Source of the DNA: Chloroflexota bacterium
GTDB lineage: Bacteria; Chloroflexota; Dehalococcoidia; SHYB01
Assembly (NCBI GenBank): GCA_016200725.1
Contig: JACQEE010000007.1
Coordinates: forward strand, 1-21,824
Reading direction: 5' to 3'
Length of the DNA stretch: 21,824 nt
The notes under the pieces: generated by a model
Told to the model about the DNA's origin: nothing
The model's database searches: none
What the model saw: only the letters and a program-made list of their open reading frames with translations
Made by a program: the position numbers and the translations under genes
Part shown: piece after piece, positions 8,254 to 15,102 of the stretch
Layout: each line of letters begins with the position of its first letter
Position numbering within the stretch: position 1 is the first letter of the stretch

Positions 8254-9285
8254 ATGGCCCGATTCGCGCTCTTAGCATTGCTTGCGGCAGTACTTTCCAC
8301 CGCAGCCTGTTCCGGCTCGGGCAGAGGCGACGCACCGGACATCGGGTCGACGGTTCAGTCAGCCGTCAAGACCGCGCTCGCCACGCCAACGGCGGCCACT
8401 GGCTCCACGACGGCCATCAACCCCACGAGAGCGACTAACCCCACGGCCGCCACGTCTCCCCCTTCGGCGATGCCATCGCCGAGACCAACGCCCGATGCCA
8501 AGGCTATTTCCGAGGTCTTCTCTCAGGCCCTCGCGACAGCCTTTCCTGCGCCCACCGCTTCACCCGCGCCAAGTCCAGCCGCAACGCCTCGACCGACTAC
8601 CGCACCGACGCCAACACCGGTGCCCGCGCTAGCGCCCACCGCGACGCAAACTGCCACGCCGACCCTGATACCCTCGCCGACTGCATCGCCGACGCAAGCG
8701 GCCACAGCAACGCCAACACCGACAGCGACACCAACGCCTCGGCCTACTCCCACGCCGACGACTGCGCCTGTCCCAACGCCAACGAACCCGGTCGTTATTT
8801 ATGGCCCCATCTCGGGGACTTTGTCCATCGATCCGTCCCTGGGCGCCATCTCGACGTACTCTTCAGGCGTGTTGGTGAGCGACGCCACGATTACCGCTAC
8901 ATTCGCGAATCCTTACGGGAGCAATGAGGGAGCCTGGGACTATGGTTTCTTCTTTCGACAATCGGCGGCCGACTACTACGCACTCGTCGTCAAGAGCGAC
9001 GGGGCTTGGTACTTCCGGTATCGGCCCACAGGCGCAAGCGCCGCGCGCTCAATCGCAGCTGTCTTATCGTCACAGATCAACACCGCGGCGGGCGCCTCGA
9101 ACAAGCTCTCGCTCACCATCCGCGGGCAGGCAGCGACTTTCTTGGTCAATGACACGGTGGTAGGGTCATTCACCCTGACGGACATCACGACGGGCGGCGG
9201 AGTTTCCGCGATAAGCGGTTACTTCAGTGGAGACCAGAAAGCAGGCGCGAGCACGAGGTTCACGGGCTTCACCATCGCTACCTAA
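8254..9285 (+). CDS. Lipoprotein with Thr/Pro/Ala linker and LamG/DUF1080-like C-terminal domain
   Basis: A 343-residue protein with a strong Shine-Dalgarno (GAGGAGGAG). The N-terminus is a lipoprotein signal with lipobox TAAC (Cys19). Residues about 25-180 are a low-complexity linker rich in Ala, Thr and Pro (ATPTPTPTAT type), probably spanning cell-wall space. The C-terminal part (about 185-343) reads SGTLSIDPSLGAISTYSSGV, then WDYGFFFRQSAADYYALVV, GAWYFRYRP, NKLSLTIRGQAATFLVNDTVVGSF and GYFSGDQKAGASTRFTGFTI. This order of strands is typical of jelly-roll concanavalin/DUF1080-like domains that often sit beside a linker in Chloroflexota lipoproteins. No active-site residues can be named, so a binding or structural role is more likely than catalysis. 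It starts 31 bases after the large secreted protein and may share its transcript. Confidence 0.78.
   Translation: MARFALLALLAAVLSTAACSGSGRGDAPDIGSTVQSAVKTALATPTAATGSTTAINPTRATNPTAATSPPSAMPSPRPTPDAKAISEVFSQALATAFPAPTASPAPSPAATPRPTTAPTPTPVPALAPTATQTATPTLIPSPTASPTQAATATPTPTATPTPRPTPTPTTAPVPTPTNPVVIYGPISGTLSIDPSLGAISTYSSGVLVSDATITATFANPYGSNEGAWDYGFFFRQSAADYYALVVKSDGAWYFRYRPTGASAARSIAAVLSSQINTAAGASNKLSLTIRGQAATFLVNDTVVGSFTLTDITTGGGVSAISGYFSGDQKAGASTRFTGFTIAT
8540..8790 (+). repeat. Low-complexity Thr/Pro/Ala codon repeat (linker)
   Basis: Repeated ACGCCAACACC and CCGACGCAA units encode a Thr-Pro-Ala linker in the lipoprotein gene. The other reading frames stay open through it, which produces spurious ORFs on both strands. 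Confidence 0.75.
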
Positions 9286-9306
9286 GTTGTGGGGAGCAGG
9301 CACAAC
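9286..9306 (+). terminator. Weak hairpin after the lipoprotein gene
   Basis: GTTGTG and CACAAC form 6-bp arms around a 9-base loop immediately after the TAA. There is no T-tract, so it would be a weak terminator at best. It sits in the short gap between two convergent genes, where a terminator would be expected. Confidence 0.3.
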
Positions 9307-9318
9307 AATCTTCGCGCC

Positions 9319-9609
9319 CTACCCCATCACCTCGATTTTGAACATGATGGACCCGGGCTGATCGTCAACCGCCTCGACATCAACCTCGAGGCGTCGACCG
9401 CGGAGATTAGGGCGATTGCGGAGCGCCTCGCGCACCTTCGCCGCGACCTGGCGCGCGAGTTCGCTCGGCTCGCGTGTCTCCGACTCGTACTCCCCAGAGA
9501 GCGGCGCGCGCTGCTGGCTGCTCAGCGATGTGCCCACGGGCCGGGCGGTCCAGCGGATGCGCCTCGGCCCAGACTGCTTGGCTTCCGGACTCGTCTCTTC
9601 AGGTGTCAC
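9319..9609 (-). CDS. Small hypothetical protein (96 aa), last gene of the DUF5317 unit
   Basis: I do not recognise this gene. It starts with GTG 18 bases after the stop of the DUF5317-like gene, with a moderate ribosome site (AGAAGGGCGG), and runs in the same direction, so it is probably co-transcribed. The first half is hydrophilic and Ser/Arg-rich. The second half (ELARQVAAKVREALRNRPNL, then RRLEVDVEAVDDQPGSIMFKIEV) looks like a helix followed by two beta strands, a small alpha-beta fold. There is no signal peptide or membrane segment, so it should be cytoplasmic. The opposite strand is also open across the region, but that frame is Arg/His-rich and has no ribosome site. Confidence 0.55.
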   Translation of the reverse strand: MTPEETSPEAKQSGPRRIRWTARPVGTSLSSQQRAPLSGEYESETREPSELARQVAAKVREALRNRPNLRGRRLEVDVEAVDDQPGSIMFKIEVMG

Positions 9610-9627
9610 TGGGCTGGGGCCGCCCTT

Positions 9628-10188
9628 CTACTCGATTGTGGGTGTCACCATCGCGGGAGATTTATTGGATGCCGAAGATGGCATCGTCGCGGTCAGGCCA
9701 CGAATGACCTCGGTCGCCATGACCAACAGCCCAGTCGCCGCGACCAGATCGCCGATGCTGAACACGAGGTGCACGCGCCCCGGCAGAGACATCGTGTCGC
9801 CAAGGAAGCCCAAGTGGGCGTCGCCGCGCGCCACGATGGCGTCTTTCGACGCGGTGAGAAAGCCGTGGCCGTGGGGCACAGTTGCAGGATCGACGCCAAA
9901 GATGCTCGGGTCGAACGGCATCGTCCCGCCATTCGCGGCGATCGCCAGAAAGTTGAGCGTCGCGCCGATCAGCACAAGTAGCACGGCCGGTCGGCGGGCA
10001 TCGACGGCAAGCGCCGCGATGAGCGCCACATACGCGGCGATGAGCAAGGCGCGCGCGGCAGCGAACGACACATGGTCGACGGCGCCGACGGCGAAGACCT
10101 GGACGAAGAGCGCCGTGAAGATGGCCCACGTATAGCGAAGGCCAAGCAGGTTGCCGCCCCGCGCCGAGGGGCTCGACTCGTTGGGCAT
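9628..10188 (-). CDS. DUF5317-like membrane protein
   Basis: A 186-residue protein with about four to five hydrophobic segments: YTWAIFTALFVQVFAVGAV, ALLIAAYVALIAALAV, PAVLLVLIGATLNFLAIAAN, and a final VFSIGDLVAATGLLVMATEV. The stretch NFLAIAANGGTMPFDP followed by GDTMSLPG is characteristic of DUF5317 proteins, which are common in Chloroflexota and Actinobacteria and have no assigned function. It is the second gene of a small minus-strand unit. Its Shine-Dalgarno (GGAGGG) is buried in the 3' arm of a perfect 32-bp palindrome that starts 9 bases after the stop of a 33-codon ORF. Its translation may therefore depend on ribosomes finishing that ORF. The 96-aa gene follows. The short C-terminal tail is Ser/Thr/Pro-rich. 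Confidence 0.75.
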   Translation of the reverse strand: MPNESSPSARGGNLLGLRYTWAIFTALFVQVFAVGAVDHVSFAAARALLIAAYVALIAALAVDARRPAVLLVLIGATLNFLAIAANGGTMPFDPSIFGVDPATVPHGHGFLTASKDAIVARGDAHLGFLGDTMSLPGRVHLVFSIGDLVAATGLLVMATEVIRGLTATMPSSASNKSPAMVTPTIE

Positions 10189-10196
10189 GATGTAGG

Positions 10197-10228
10197 GCCC
10201 TCCGGTTGAGCATGCTCAACCGGAGGGC
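10197..10228 (-). promoter_or_regulatory. Perfect 32-bp palindrome sequestering a ribosome binding site
   Basis: The half-site GCCCTCCGGTTGAGCA is followed at once by its exact reverse complement, allowing a 14-bp stem with a CATG loop in RNA. In the minus-strand transcript the 3' arm ends in GGAGGG, nine bases before the ATG of the DUF5317-like gene. The 5' arm begins nine bases after the stop of the 33-codon ORF. There is no U-tract, so simple rho-independent termination is unlikely. Translational coupling, an attenuator, or a dimeric-protein operator are the main options. Confidence 0.75.
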
Positions 10229-10237
10229 TCGTCCCTG

Positions 10238-10339
10238 CTAGTCGATGCTGTAGGCAAAGTCCGCGCCGACGGCGGCGGCGAGGGCCAGCAGCGTCATGAG
10301 CGCCAGCACGACCTTGAGGGACAGCTTGTTCCGGACCAT
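10238..10339 (-). CDS. 33-aa signal-peptide-like micropeptide
   Basis: ATG at 10339-10337 is preceded by GGGAGG at a 7-base spacing, the best ribosome site in this unit; the stop is TAG at 10240-10238. The peptide has a basic start (MVRNKLSLK), a hydrophobic core of Leu, Ala, Val and Met (about residues 10-26), and a polar tail. A signal-peptidase-like site AVGA would release the heptapeptide DFAYSID; alternatively the whole product may be a small one-pass membrane protein. It follows a region with an 11-bp-period direct repeat and precedes the palindrome and the DUF5317-like gene. It could be a leader peptide that controls the next gene, a peptide signal, or a small membrane subunit. I know of no matching family. 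Reality of translation is supported only by the strong Shine-Dalgarno and the signal-like composition. Confidence 0.6.
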   Translation of the reverse strand: MVRNKLSLKVVLALMTLLALAAAVGADFAYSID

Positions 10340-10398
10340 CTCCACACCTCCCATGCTGTAGTTGGCCAAGTGGCCACACTGATAGTGCCAAGGGAGGT

Positions 10399-10416
10399 GT
10401 TACCGAACAGTTACCG
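10399..10416 (-). promoter_or_regulatory. Heptamer direct repeat, putative BTAD/SARP-type operator
   Basis: On the minus strand CGGTAAC-tgtt-CGGTAAC (plus strand GTTACCG-aaca-GTTACCG) gives two identical heptamers with an 11-bp period, the arrangement bound by OmpR-like winged helices including SARP/BTAD activators. It lies 60 bases upstream of the 33-codon ORF, with TTGGCACTAT about 8 bases downstream as a possible promoter part. The gene just upstream encodes a regulator of this family. Confidence 0.5.
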
Positions 10417-10477
10417 GGAGGCGCAACGCCATTGCGAATCGTTGCCAGCGGAAAGAAAGGCGACGAGGAACGGCGAT

Positions 10478-13400
10478 TCAGACGGCTGCGGGCGACGACG
10501 TCTGCATCAGGCGGCGATAGAGCGCGTGGATGCGTGATGGGACAGCGCCGCCAAGGTCGCGTTCATAGGCCTGCTGGGCCATGCGCCAGATGCGCTGTGC
10601 AGCCTCGCGGTCGCCGGCGCGAGCGAATTGCTCGAGCGCACCGGCAAGTGCGTACTCGTCGGAGACATCGCACTCCAGGATGCGCGCATATAGGGCGCCG
10701 GCGCGAGCGTGGCGGCCCTCGCCCGCGTGGTAGCCGGCGAGCGAGGCAAGTGCTTTGAGGTAATCCGACTCGAGGCGGCGGCGTTCCCCCTCGCTCCATT
10801 CGGAGTAGAAGTCTGGCAGGAACGGCCCCCGGTAGAGGGAGGCCGCCTGTTCGAGGAGTTCGGCGCGGCCTCGCGTCCCCTTGGGAAGTCGCTCCGCCCG
10901 GGCCATGAGGCCGAGGAATTCAGCGACGTCGAAGCGGAACGGTCCCTTGGGCACAAACCGATAGTGGCCGCCGCTGTATTCCAGGCACTCAGGATAGAGC
11001 GCGTGGCGGGCGCGGAAGAGATTGGCGCGAAAGGCGGTATTCGCCTTCTCCGATGGATCGTCGGGCCAGAGGCTGGCGATGATCTCTTCCTTGGTAAGCG
11101 GTCGAGAGGCATAGGCGAGGAAGAAGAAGAGTTCCCGGGCACGGGCGCTGCGCCACTGCATGTTGGTCACATCCTGCCCGCCGACGGTTACCTTCGTATC
11201 GCCGAGGCCCGAGGCTGCGATAACAGGAAAGGCCGGTTCAGGCGTCTCATCCTTTCCGGCAGGATCCGGCTGCACCGCCGGCGATCTCGCCTCCTCGACT
11301 TTGCGGGCAAGCGCATCGAAGAGGCCATCGCCGGCACGAGCGTCCACAGCGAAGCGCAGAAGCGCCGGCATCTCGGCCAGGTCAGGCACGAGGCACATGC
11401 CCGAGCCCATTCCCTGGGCAACCACGACCAGCGCTTCCAGTTCCGCTGCGGCCATCTCCTCTCGCTCCTCGCTGAAATGGATGTTGGCGAGGTGGAGACG
11501 CGCGCGTGCAAGTTCGACGGGGGCGGTTACGCCCTTGAGGAGCCCGATGGCCTCCTCGAGCGCCTCTCGCGCCACGACGCTCTGGCCGTTTGTGTGGCGC
11601 AACCGGGCCAAGGTGATGAGGAAGAGGCCGCGCTGCCAGTCCAGTCCCTGGTTCTGCGCCAGCGATAGCGCCTCCTCGAGAAGCACGCTGGCTTGCTGGA
11701 ACCCGCGGGTCAACATGTGAGTTTGCGCCAGGCCGTCGGTGGCGCTGGCGAGTAACCGGATGTCGTTGCAGCGCCCGGCATGTTCGATGCCCTTGCGGTA
11801 CTCCCCCGCCGCACCCTGGTAATCGCCGAGGGCCTTCGAGACATCGCCAAGCGTCGTGCGCGCCGCCGCGGCATTGCGCGATAGCCCCAGCGGCTCGGCG
11901 AGGGAGATGGCCCTCTGGAGGAGCTCGCGGGCGACCTGGTAGTCGGCCATGGCGTAGCACGCGACCGCGAGGCTGTTCAGCGCGAGTGAAAGTTCGACCT
12001 GGTTGCCCGCTTTCTCAAAGCCGCGGATGGCGAGGCCGTAGTGGGCAAGGGCTTCGCCGTAGCGGCCCTCTTCCCCGCAGACGTTCCCGAGGTCTCGGCG
12101 GATGCGGCAGGCGCGCGATTCGTCGCCCGCCAGTTCCGAAGCATCGAGCGCGCGCCGCAGCGTCTTGCCGGCGAGCGTGAGGTCGCGGCGCATGGCGTGC
12201 GCGATGCCGAGGTGATGGAGCACTTCACCCCGTAGCGCGGGCTGCTTCGGGAACGCCTCGGCGATGGCCGCAGCGCGTTGCAAGCAGAGCAGCGCCCCGT
12301 CATGACGGCCCTTGGTGCGCATGGCGATCGCCGCAGTTGCCAGCACGCGGGCCATCAGCGCATCGCGCTTGCCGGCACCGAGCATGGGGGAGAGCAATCG
12401 AAGCGTTTCGTCGGGCTTGCCAGCCTGATTGGCGGCGCGCGCCCGCAGGACGACCAGCTCGGGACGCGCGTCGAAGGCCTGTGGGGGCAGGCGGTTCAGC
12501 ATTTCGGTGAGGAGTCGCCACTTGCCGGCCTCGATCTGTGCATCGGCTTGACGCTCGAGGATCGCGGCCGCCTCTGGCCAGGCCTCGGCAGCGCAGCAAG
12601 CCTCGAAGGCGTCCTGCCACAGACCGGCTGGCTCGAGCACAGCGGCCGCGCGCTTCAACGATTCGCGGTGCAGGACGGGCGCCTCAGCGGCGAAGCGACG
12701 TTGGAGAAAATCGCGCACGAGCGCGTGGAAGCGGTACTGCGGCTCGCCGTCGCCGGGCAGGCGCGTGAGCAGGTTCGCGCGCGACAGATGGCCGAGCATG
12801 GCAGCGGAGTCGTCGCGGCCGAGCAAGGTATCGCAGAGCCCGCGAGTCAAATAAGGGAGCAGGCTGACGCGCCGAGCGAAGTCCTGCGCCGAAGACTCGA
12901 GGTGCGCAAGGACCTCGGTAGCAAGGTACTCCATGACCTCGCCCCGATCGATACGCTTCGTCGCGGCAGTCGCGCCCAGCACGAGCGCAGCGGCCCAGCC
13001 GTCGCAGCGCTGCACCAAGGGCTCGACGCGCTTCGCCGCCTCGGGCGAGTCCCCGGGCGCAAGCAGAGCCAGCGCCTCTTCGTGTGTGAACTTAAGGTCC
13101 TCGTGACCCAACGCGGCCGCATGCCGGTTCGCCAGCAGACGTTGCGCCGAGGGGAGCGCCGGCTTCGTGCGCGAGGCCATGAGCAGGCAGACCTGCTCAG
13201 GCAGATAGGCGATCAGTTCATCGAGGAAGCGCAGAGCGTCGGGACTCGCATCAAGATGGTGGAAGTCGTCGAGCACGATCGCGATGAAGTCGCCCGTCGC
13301 CTCGAGATCGCGGGTCAAGGCAACAAGGAGTGCCCGCTCTTGTTTAGCGAAGTCTTTCGCCGAGCGCAACAGGGACAGAGTGCCCGTGCCGAACTCTGGA

Positions 13401-13678
13401 AAGCTGGCGCGCACAGCGTAGACGACGCCCTCGAGCAGCGTGCTCGGCTCGGCGTCCCAGCGGTCGAGCGAGAGCCAGCAGACGGGAAAGTCGACGTCGG
13501 CCGCGAACTGCGCGAGGAGAGTGGTCTTGCCGAATCCCGCAGGAGCGGTGAGGAACGTCGCCTTCGAGTCAGTCGCTGCGTGGAGCAGTTGCAGCAAACG
13601 GGGCCGGGCGATGGCAGCGCGAGGCGGCGCAGGTACGCGCACCTTCGCCGAAAACACGGGCGCGGACTCGGTAACCAC
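10478..13678 (-). CDS. MalT-like STAND ATPase with TPR array and C-terminal winged-helix/BTAD domain; transcriptional regulator
   Basis: From GTG 13678 (GGAGG 8 bases upstream) the protein has 1066 residues; a GTG at 13729 or ATG at 13708 would add 17 or 10. The N-terminus (KVRVPAPPRAAIARPRLLQLL) matches MalT/LuxR-type STAND proteins. Walker A APAGFGKTT has Lys near 51, and Walker B IVLDDFHHLD lies near 134-143. The centre is a long helical TPR region (many A..LG......A......A units, about 430-790). The C-terminus has an OmpR-like winged helix (RSARARELFFFLAYASRPLTKEEIIASLWPD, named by its ends RSARAREL and IIASLWPD) and a BTAD domain (FDVAEFLGLM, LYRGPFLPDF, RRRLESDYLKAL). The family uses ATP and a ligand sensed by the TPR part to assemble on DNA. 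Here the DNA-binding half is at the C-terminus rather than the usual SARP N-terminus. The small operon downstream is its likely target. Confidence 0.88.
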   Translation of the reverse strand: MVTESAPVFSAKVRVPAPPRAAIARPRLLQLLHAATDSKATFLTAPAGFGKTTLLAQFAADVDFPVCWLSLDRWDAEPSTLLEGVVYAVRASFPEFGTGTLSLLRSAKDFAKQERALLVALTRDLEATGDFIAIVLDDFHHLDASPDALRFLDELIAYLPEQVCLLMASRTKPALPSAQRLLANRHAAALGHEDLKFTHEEALALLAPGDSPEAAKRVEPLVQRCDGWAAALVLGATAATKRIDRGEVMEYLATEVLAHLESSAQDFARRVSLLPYLTRGLCDTLLGRDDSAAMLGHLSRANLLTRLPGDGEPQYRFHALVRDFLQRRFAAEAPVLHRESLKRAAAVLEPAGLWQDAFEACCAAEAWPEAAAILERQADAQIEAGKWRLLTEMLNRLPPQAFDARPELVVLRARAANQAGKPDETLRLLSPMLGAGKRDALMARVLATAAIAMRTKGRHDGALLCLQRAAAIAEAFPKQPALRGEVLHHLGIAHAMRRDLTLAGKTLRRALDASELAGDESRACRIRRDLGNVCGEEGRYGEALAHYGLAIRGFEKAGNQVELSLALNSLAVACYAMADYQVARELLQRAISLAEPLGLSRNAAAARTTLGDVSKALGDYQGAAGEYRKGIEHAGRCNDIRLLASATDGLAQTHMLTRGFQQASVLLEEALSLAQNQGLDWQRGLFLITLARLRHTNGQSVVAREALEEAIGLLKGVTAPVELARARLHLANIHFSEEREEMAAAELEALVVVAQGMGSGMCLVPDLAEMPALLRFAVDARAGDGLFDALARKVEEARSPAVQPDPAGKDETPEPAFPVIAASGLGDTKVTVGGQDVTNMQWRSARARELFFFLAYASRPLTKEEIIASLWPDDPSEKANTAFRANLFRARHALYPECLEYSGGHYRFVPKGPFRFDVAEFLGLMARAERLPKGTRGRAELLEQAASLYRGPFLPDFYSEWSEGERRRLESDYLKALASLAGYHAGEGRHARAGALYARILECDVSDEYALAGALEQFARAGDREAAQRIWRMAQQAYERDLGGAVPSRIHALYRRLMQTSSPAAV

Positions 13679-13726
13679 CCGCCCTACCTCCGCTGCAACT
13701 GGGTACATGATAGCGATGGCATGCAA

Positions 13727-13742
13727 CACGTAGCGGCACGTA
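13727..13742 (-). promoter_or_regulatory. Tandem CACGTA repeat upstream of the regulator
   Basis: CACGTA-gcgg-CACGTA, two copies with a 10-bp period, lies about 50 bases upstream of the preferred start of the BTAD regulator. It may be a binding site or chance; no clear -35/-10 pair is seen with it. Confidence 0.25.
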
Positions 13743-13748
13743 CGGAGA

Positions 13749-13764
13749 AGTTCGCGGGCGAACT
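13749..13764. promoter_or_regulatory. 16-bp inverted repeat between FIST and regulator genes
   Basis: AGTTCGC-GG-GCGAACT has perfect 7-bp arms with a 2-base centre. It lies in the 119-base gap between the regulator start and the FIST gene end. Such short-spaced palindromes are more typical of protein operators than of RNA hairpins. No T-tract follows. Confidence 0.35.
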
Positions 13765-13797
13765 AAACGTCCCAGGTAAGCGTACGAGTGATCGCAA

Positions 13798-14982
13798 TCA
13801 GGCCTTCGGGCTGAAGATCCCGAAGGAACTGGTGAATCCGTGCAGAAAGGTCGAAGCGCCCACGGGCCCGATCTCTCCGTTGCAGAAGAAGCCGCCGAGG
13901 GGCAGCGCACCAACTTCTTTCACGAAGAGTCCCGTGTCATGGTCTTCCTGACCGAAGAGATGCTTGCCGCGACCGAGGCAGGAGAAGAGCAGCGCGCCCG
14001 AGCGATGCGCGCCGCTGGGCGTGGCCACGAACTGGCGCAACATGCCGCGAAGGTCTTCGGCCGCTGTCTGCGCATCGCGAACGTGGAACTGCACGACCTG
14101 GCCCTCGGACAGCATCTCGCCGATGACCATGCCGCCGGACTCGCGGTGCAGGCCGAGGACGTTGCGGATGAGGAAGTCACCGGGCTTGAATTGCTCCTTG
14201 AGCGGATCGGTGACGATGCCCAGATGCAGCGCGGTGTTGACGAGATGCCGGTCGCGGTCGCTTGCCGACTCGAATACCTTGCGCAGCGCCTCCATCGGCT
14301 TCTGCCCATCGAGTTCCAGCAGCACGTTCTGGTGGCACTTCGTGACGATCATCGACTCGCCGATGGGTCGGCAGCCCTGGGCGACGATGGTCTCCACGCG
14401 CACGTTGCCGGAGAGCGCCGCGCCGACCACGCCCGCGCGATGCGTCTGCTCGCCGAGGAAAAGCGCATTGCCGCCGGGCTCATTCGCTCCGCTCGCCAGA
14501 CCTCCCACCTTCGCGCGTCCGGCGAAGGCGTAGTCGAGGCCTGAGACGAGGGCGTCGGCGCGCACCGAGAACGGATCGACGAGCAGCACGAAGTCCGGCT
14601 TCTTGTCAGGCGCCACGCCAACGACTTTCTCCCAGGCGGCAGGGCTCGCATCCATGTCGGGCAGCCCCGTCTCCTCGATGTGAAACGTGGACATCTCGAC
14701 GCCAGGCAGCCGGGCAGCGGTGATGGACAGGCCGATGCGGTCCTCCACCTCGTGCGCGCCACCGATGACACCGCCGCCGGAGCAGCCGATGAGCACCTTG
14801 GGGCGCAGCGCAGCCTGGATGAGTTTGGGCACGTCGTCGTAGTCGGGGGCATGATGCGGCGACGCGAAGATGACTGCGAGATCGGGCGGTTCGTTGCCCA
14901 GGTCGGCCTTGATGCGTCCAGCCGCCTCGCTCACCGCGTCGCGCAGCGAGAACTGCTCCGAGACTGTGGAAGACCACTGCAT
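13798..14982 (-). CDS. FIST domain (FIST N / FIST C) sensory protein
   Basis: A 394-residue soluble protein from ATG 14982, chosen because GGAGG lies 5 bases upstream; in-frame ATGs at 15006 and 14994 lack this. The N-terminal half (LAVIFASPHHAPDYDDVPKL, LIGCSGGGVIGG, DFVLLVDPFSV, KVGGLASGANEPGG, GVVGAALSGNV) matches FIST_N. The C-terminal half (CRPIGESMIVTKCHQNVLLELDG named by its ends CRPIGES and LLELDG, GDFLIRNVLG, FHVRDAQTAAEDL, GALLFSCLGRG, GFFCNGEIGPVG, FLHGFTSSFGIF) matches FIST_C. FIST is a proposed small-ligand sensor, perhaps for amino acids, normally joined or linked to signalling proteins. Here it stands alone with no output domain. It has its own TATAAT promoter and sits upstream of the BTAD regulator in the same orientation, 119 bases apart. 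Confidence 0.88.
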   Translation of the reverse strand: MQWSSTVSEQFSLRDAVSEAAGRIKADLGNEPPDLAVIFASPHHAPDYDDVPKLIQAALRPKVLIGCSGGGVIGGAHEVEDRIGLSITAARLPGVEMSTFHIEETGLPDMDASPAAWEKVVGVAPDKKPDFVLLVDPFSVRADALVSGLDYAFAGRAKVGGLASGANEPGGNALFLGEQTHRAGVVGAALSGNVRVETIVAQGCRPIGESMIVTKCHQNVLLELDGQKPMEALRKVFESASDRDRHLVNTALHLGIVTDPLKEQFKPGDFLIRNVLGLHRESGGMVIGEMLSEGQVVQFHVRDAQTAAEDLRGMLRQFVATPSGAHRSGALLFSCLGRGKHLFGQEDHDTGLFVKEVGALPLGGFFCNGEIGPVGASTFLHGFTSSFGIFSPKA

Positions 14983-15017
14983 CGCGCCCTCCATCCGGCA
15001 GGCCACCGGGTACGGCC

Positions 15018-15023
15018 ATTATA
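15018..15023 (-). promoter_or_regulatory. Putative -10 element of the FIST gene
   Basis: On the minus strand a perfect TATAAT lies 35 bases upstream of the FIST ATG, with a weak GTTCAC/TTCACC -35 at 15-16 bases. The placement agrees with the start at 14982. Confidence 0.5.
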
Positions 15024-15053
15024 AGCGCGAGAGGGCCAGGTGAACGTAGCCGC

Positions 15054-15084
15054 TTGACACTTGACGCGCGACCTCACGGATAAT
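15054..15084 (+). promoter_or_regulatory. Putative promoter of the epimerase pseudogene
   Basis: TTGACA (15054-15059) and GATAAT (15079-15084) are near-consensus but 19 bases apart. AGGAG at 15091-15095 follows. This places transcription after the TTG at 15061 and supports a downstream start at 15103. Confidence 0.4.
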
Positions 15085-15102
15085 CCCGGCAGGAGTGCAG
15101 TC

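Noticed and set aside
7400..8790. Possible CRISPR-like or tandem repeat array
   Set aside because: The repeats are short Pro/Thr codon runs inside coding frames, without spacers of regular length.
9289..10135. Overlapping plus-strand ORFs opposite the DUF5317 unit
   Set aside because: They lack ribosome sites and domains; the minus-strand proteins have membrane segments and DUF5317 features.
10197..10228. Rho-independent terminator reading of the 32-bp palindrome
   Set aside because: No U-tract on either strand, and the stem overlaps the ribosome site of the next gene.
12278..13951. Plus-strand ORF of 557 codons opposite the BTAD regulator
   Set aside because: Antisense shadow of a high-GC gene; the minus-strand frame has clear Walker and BTAD motifs.
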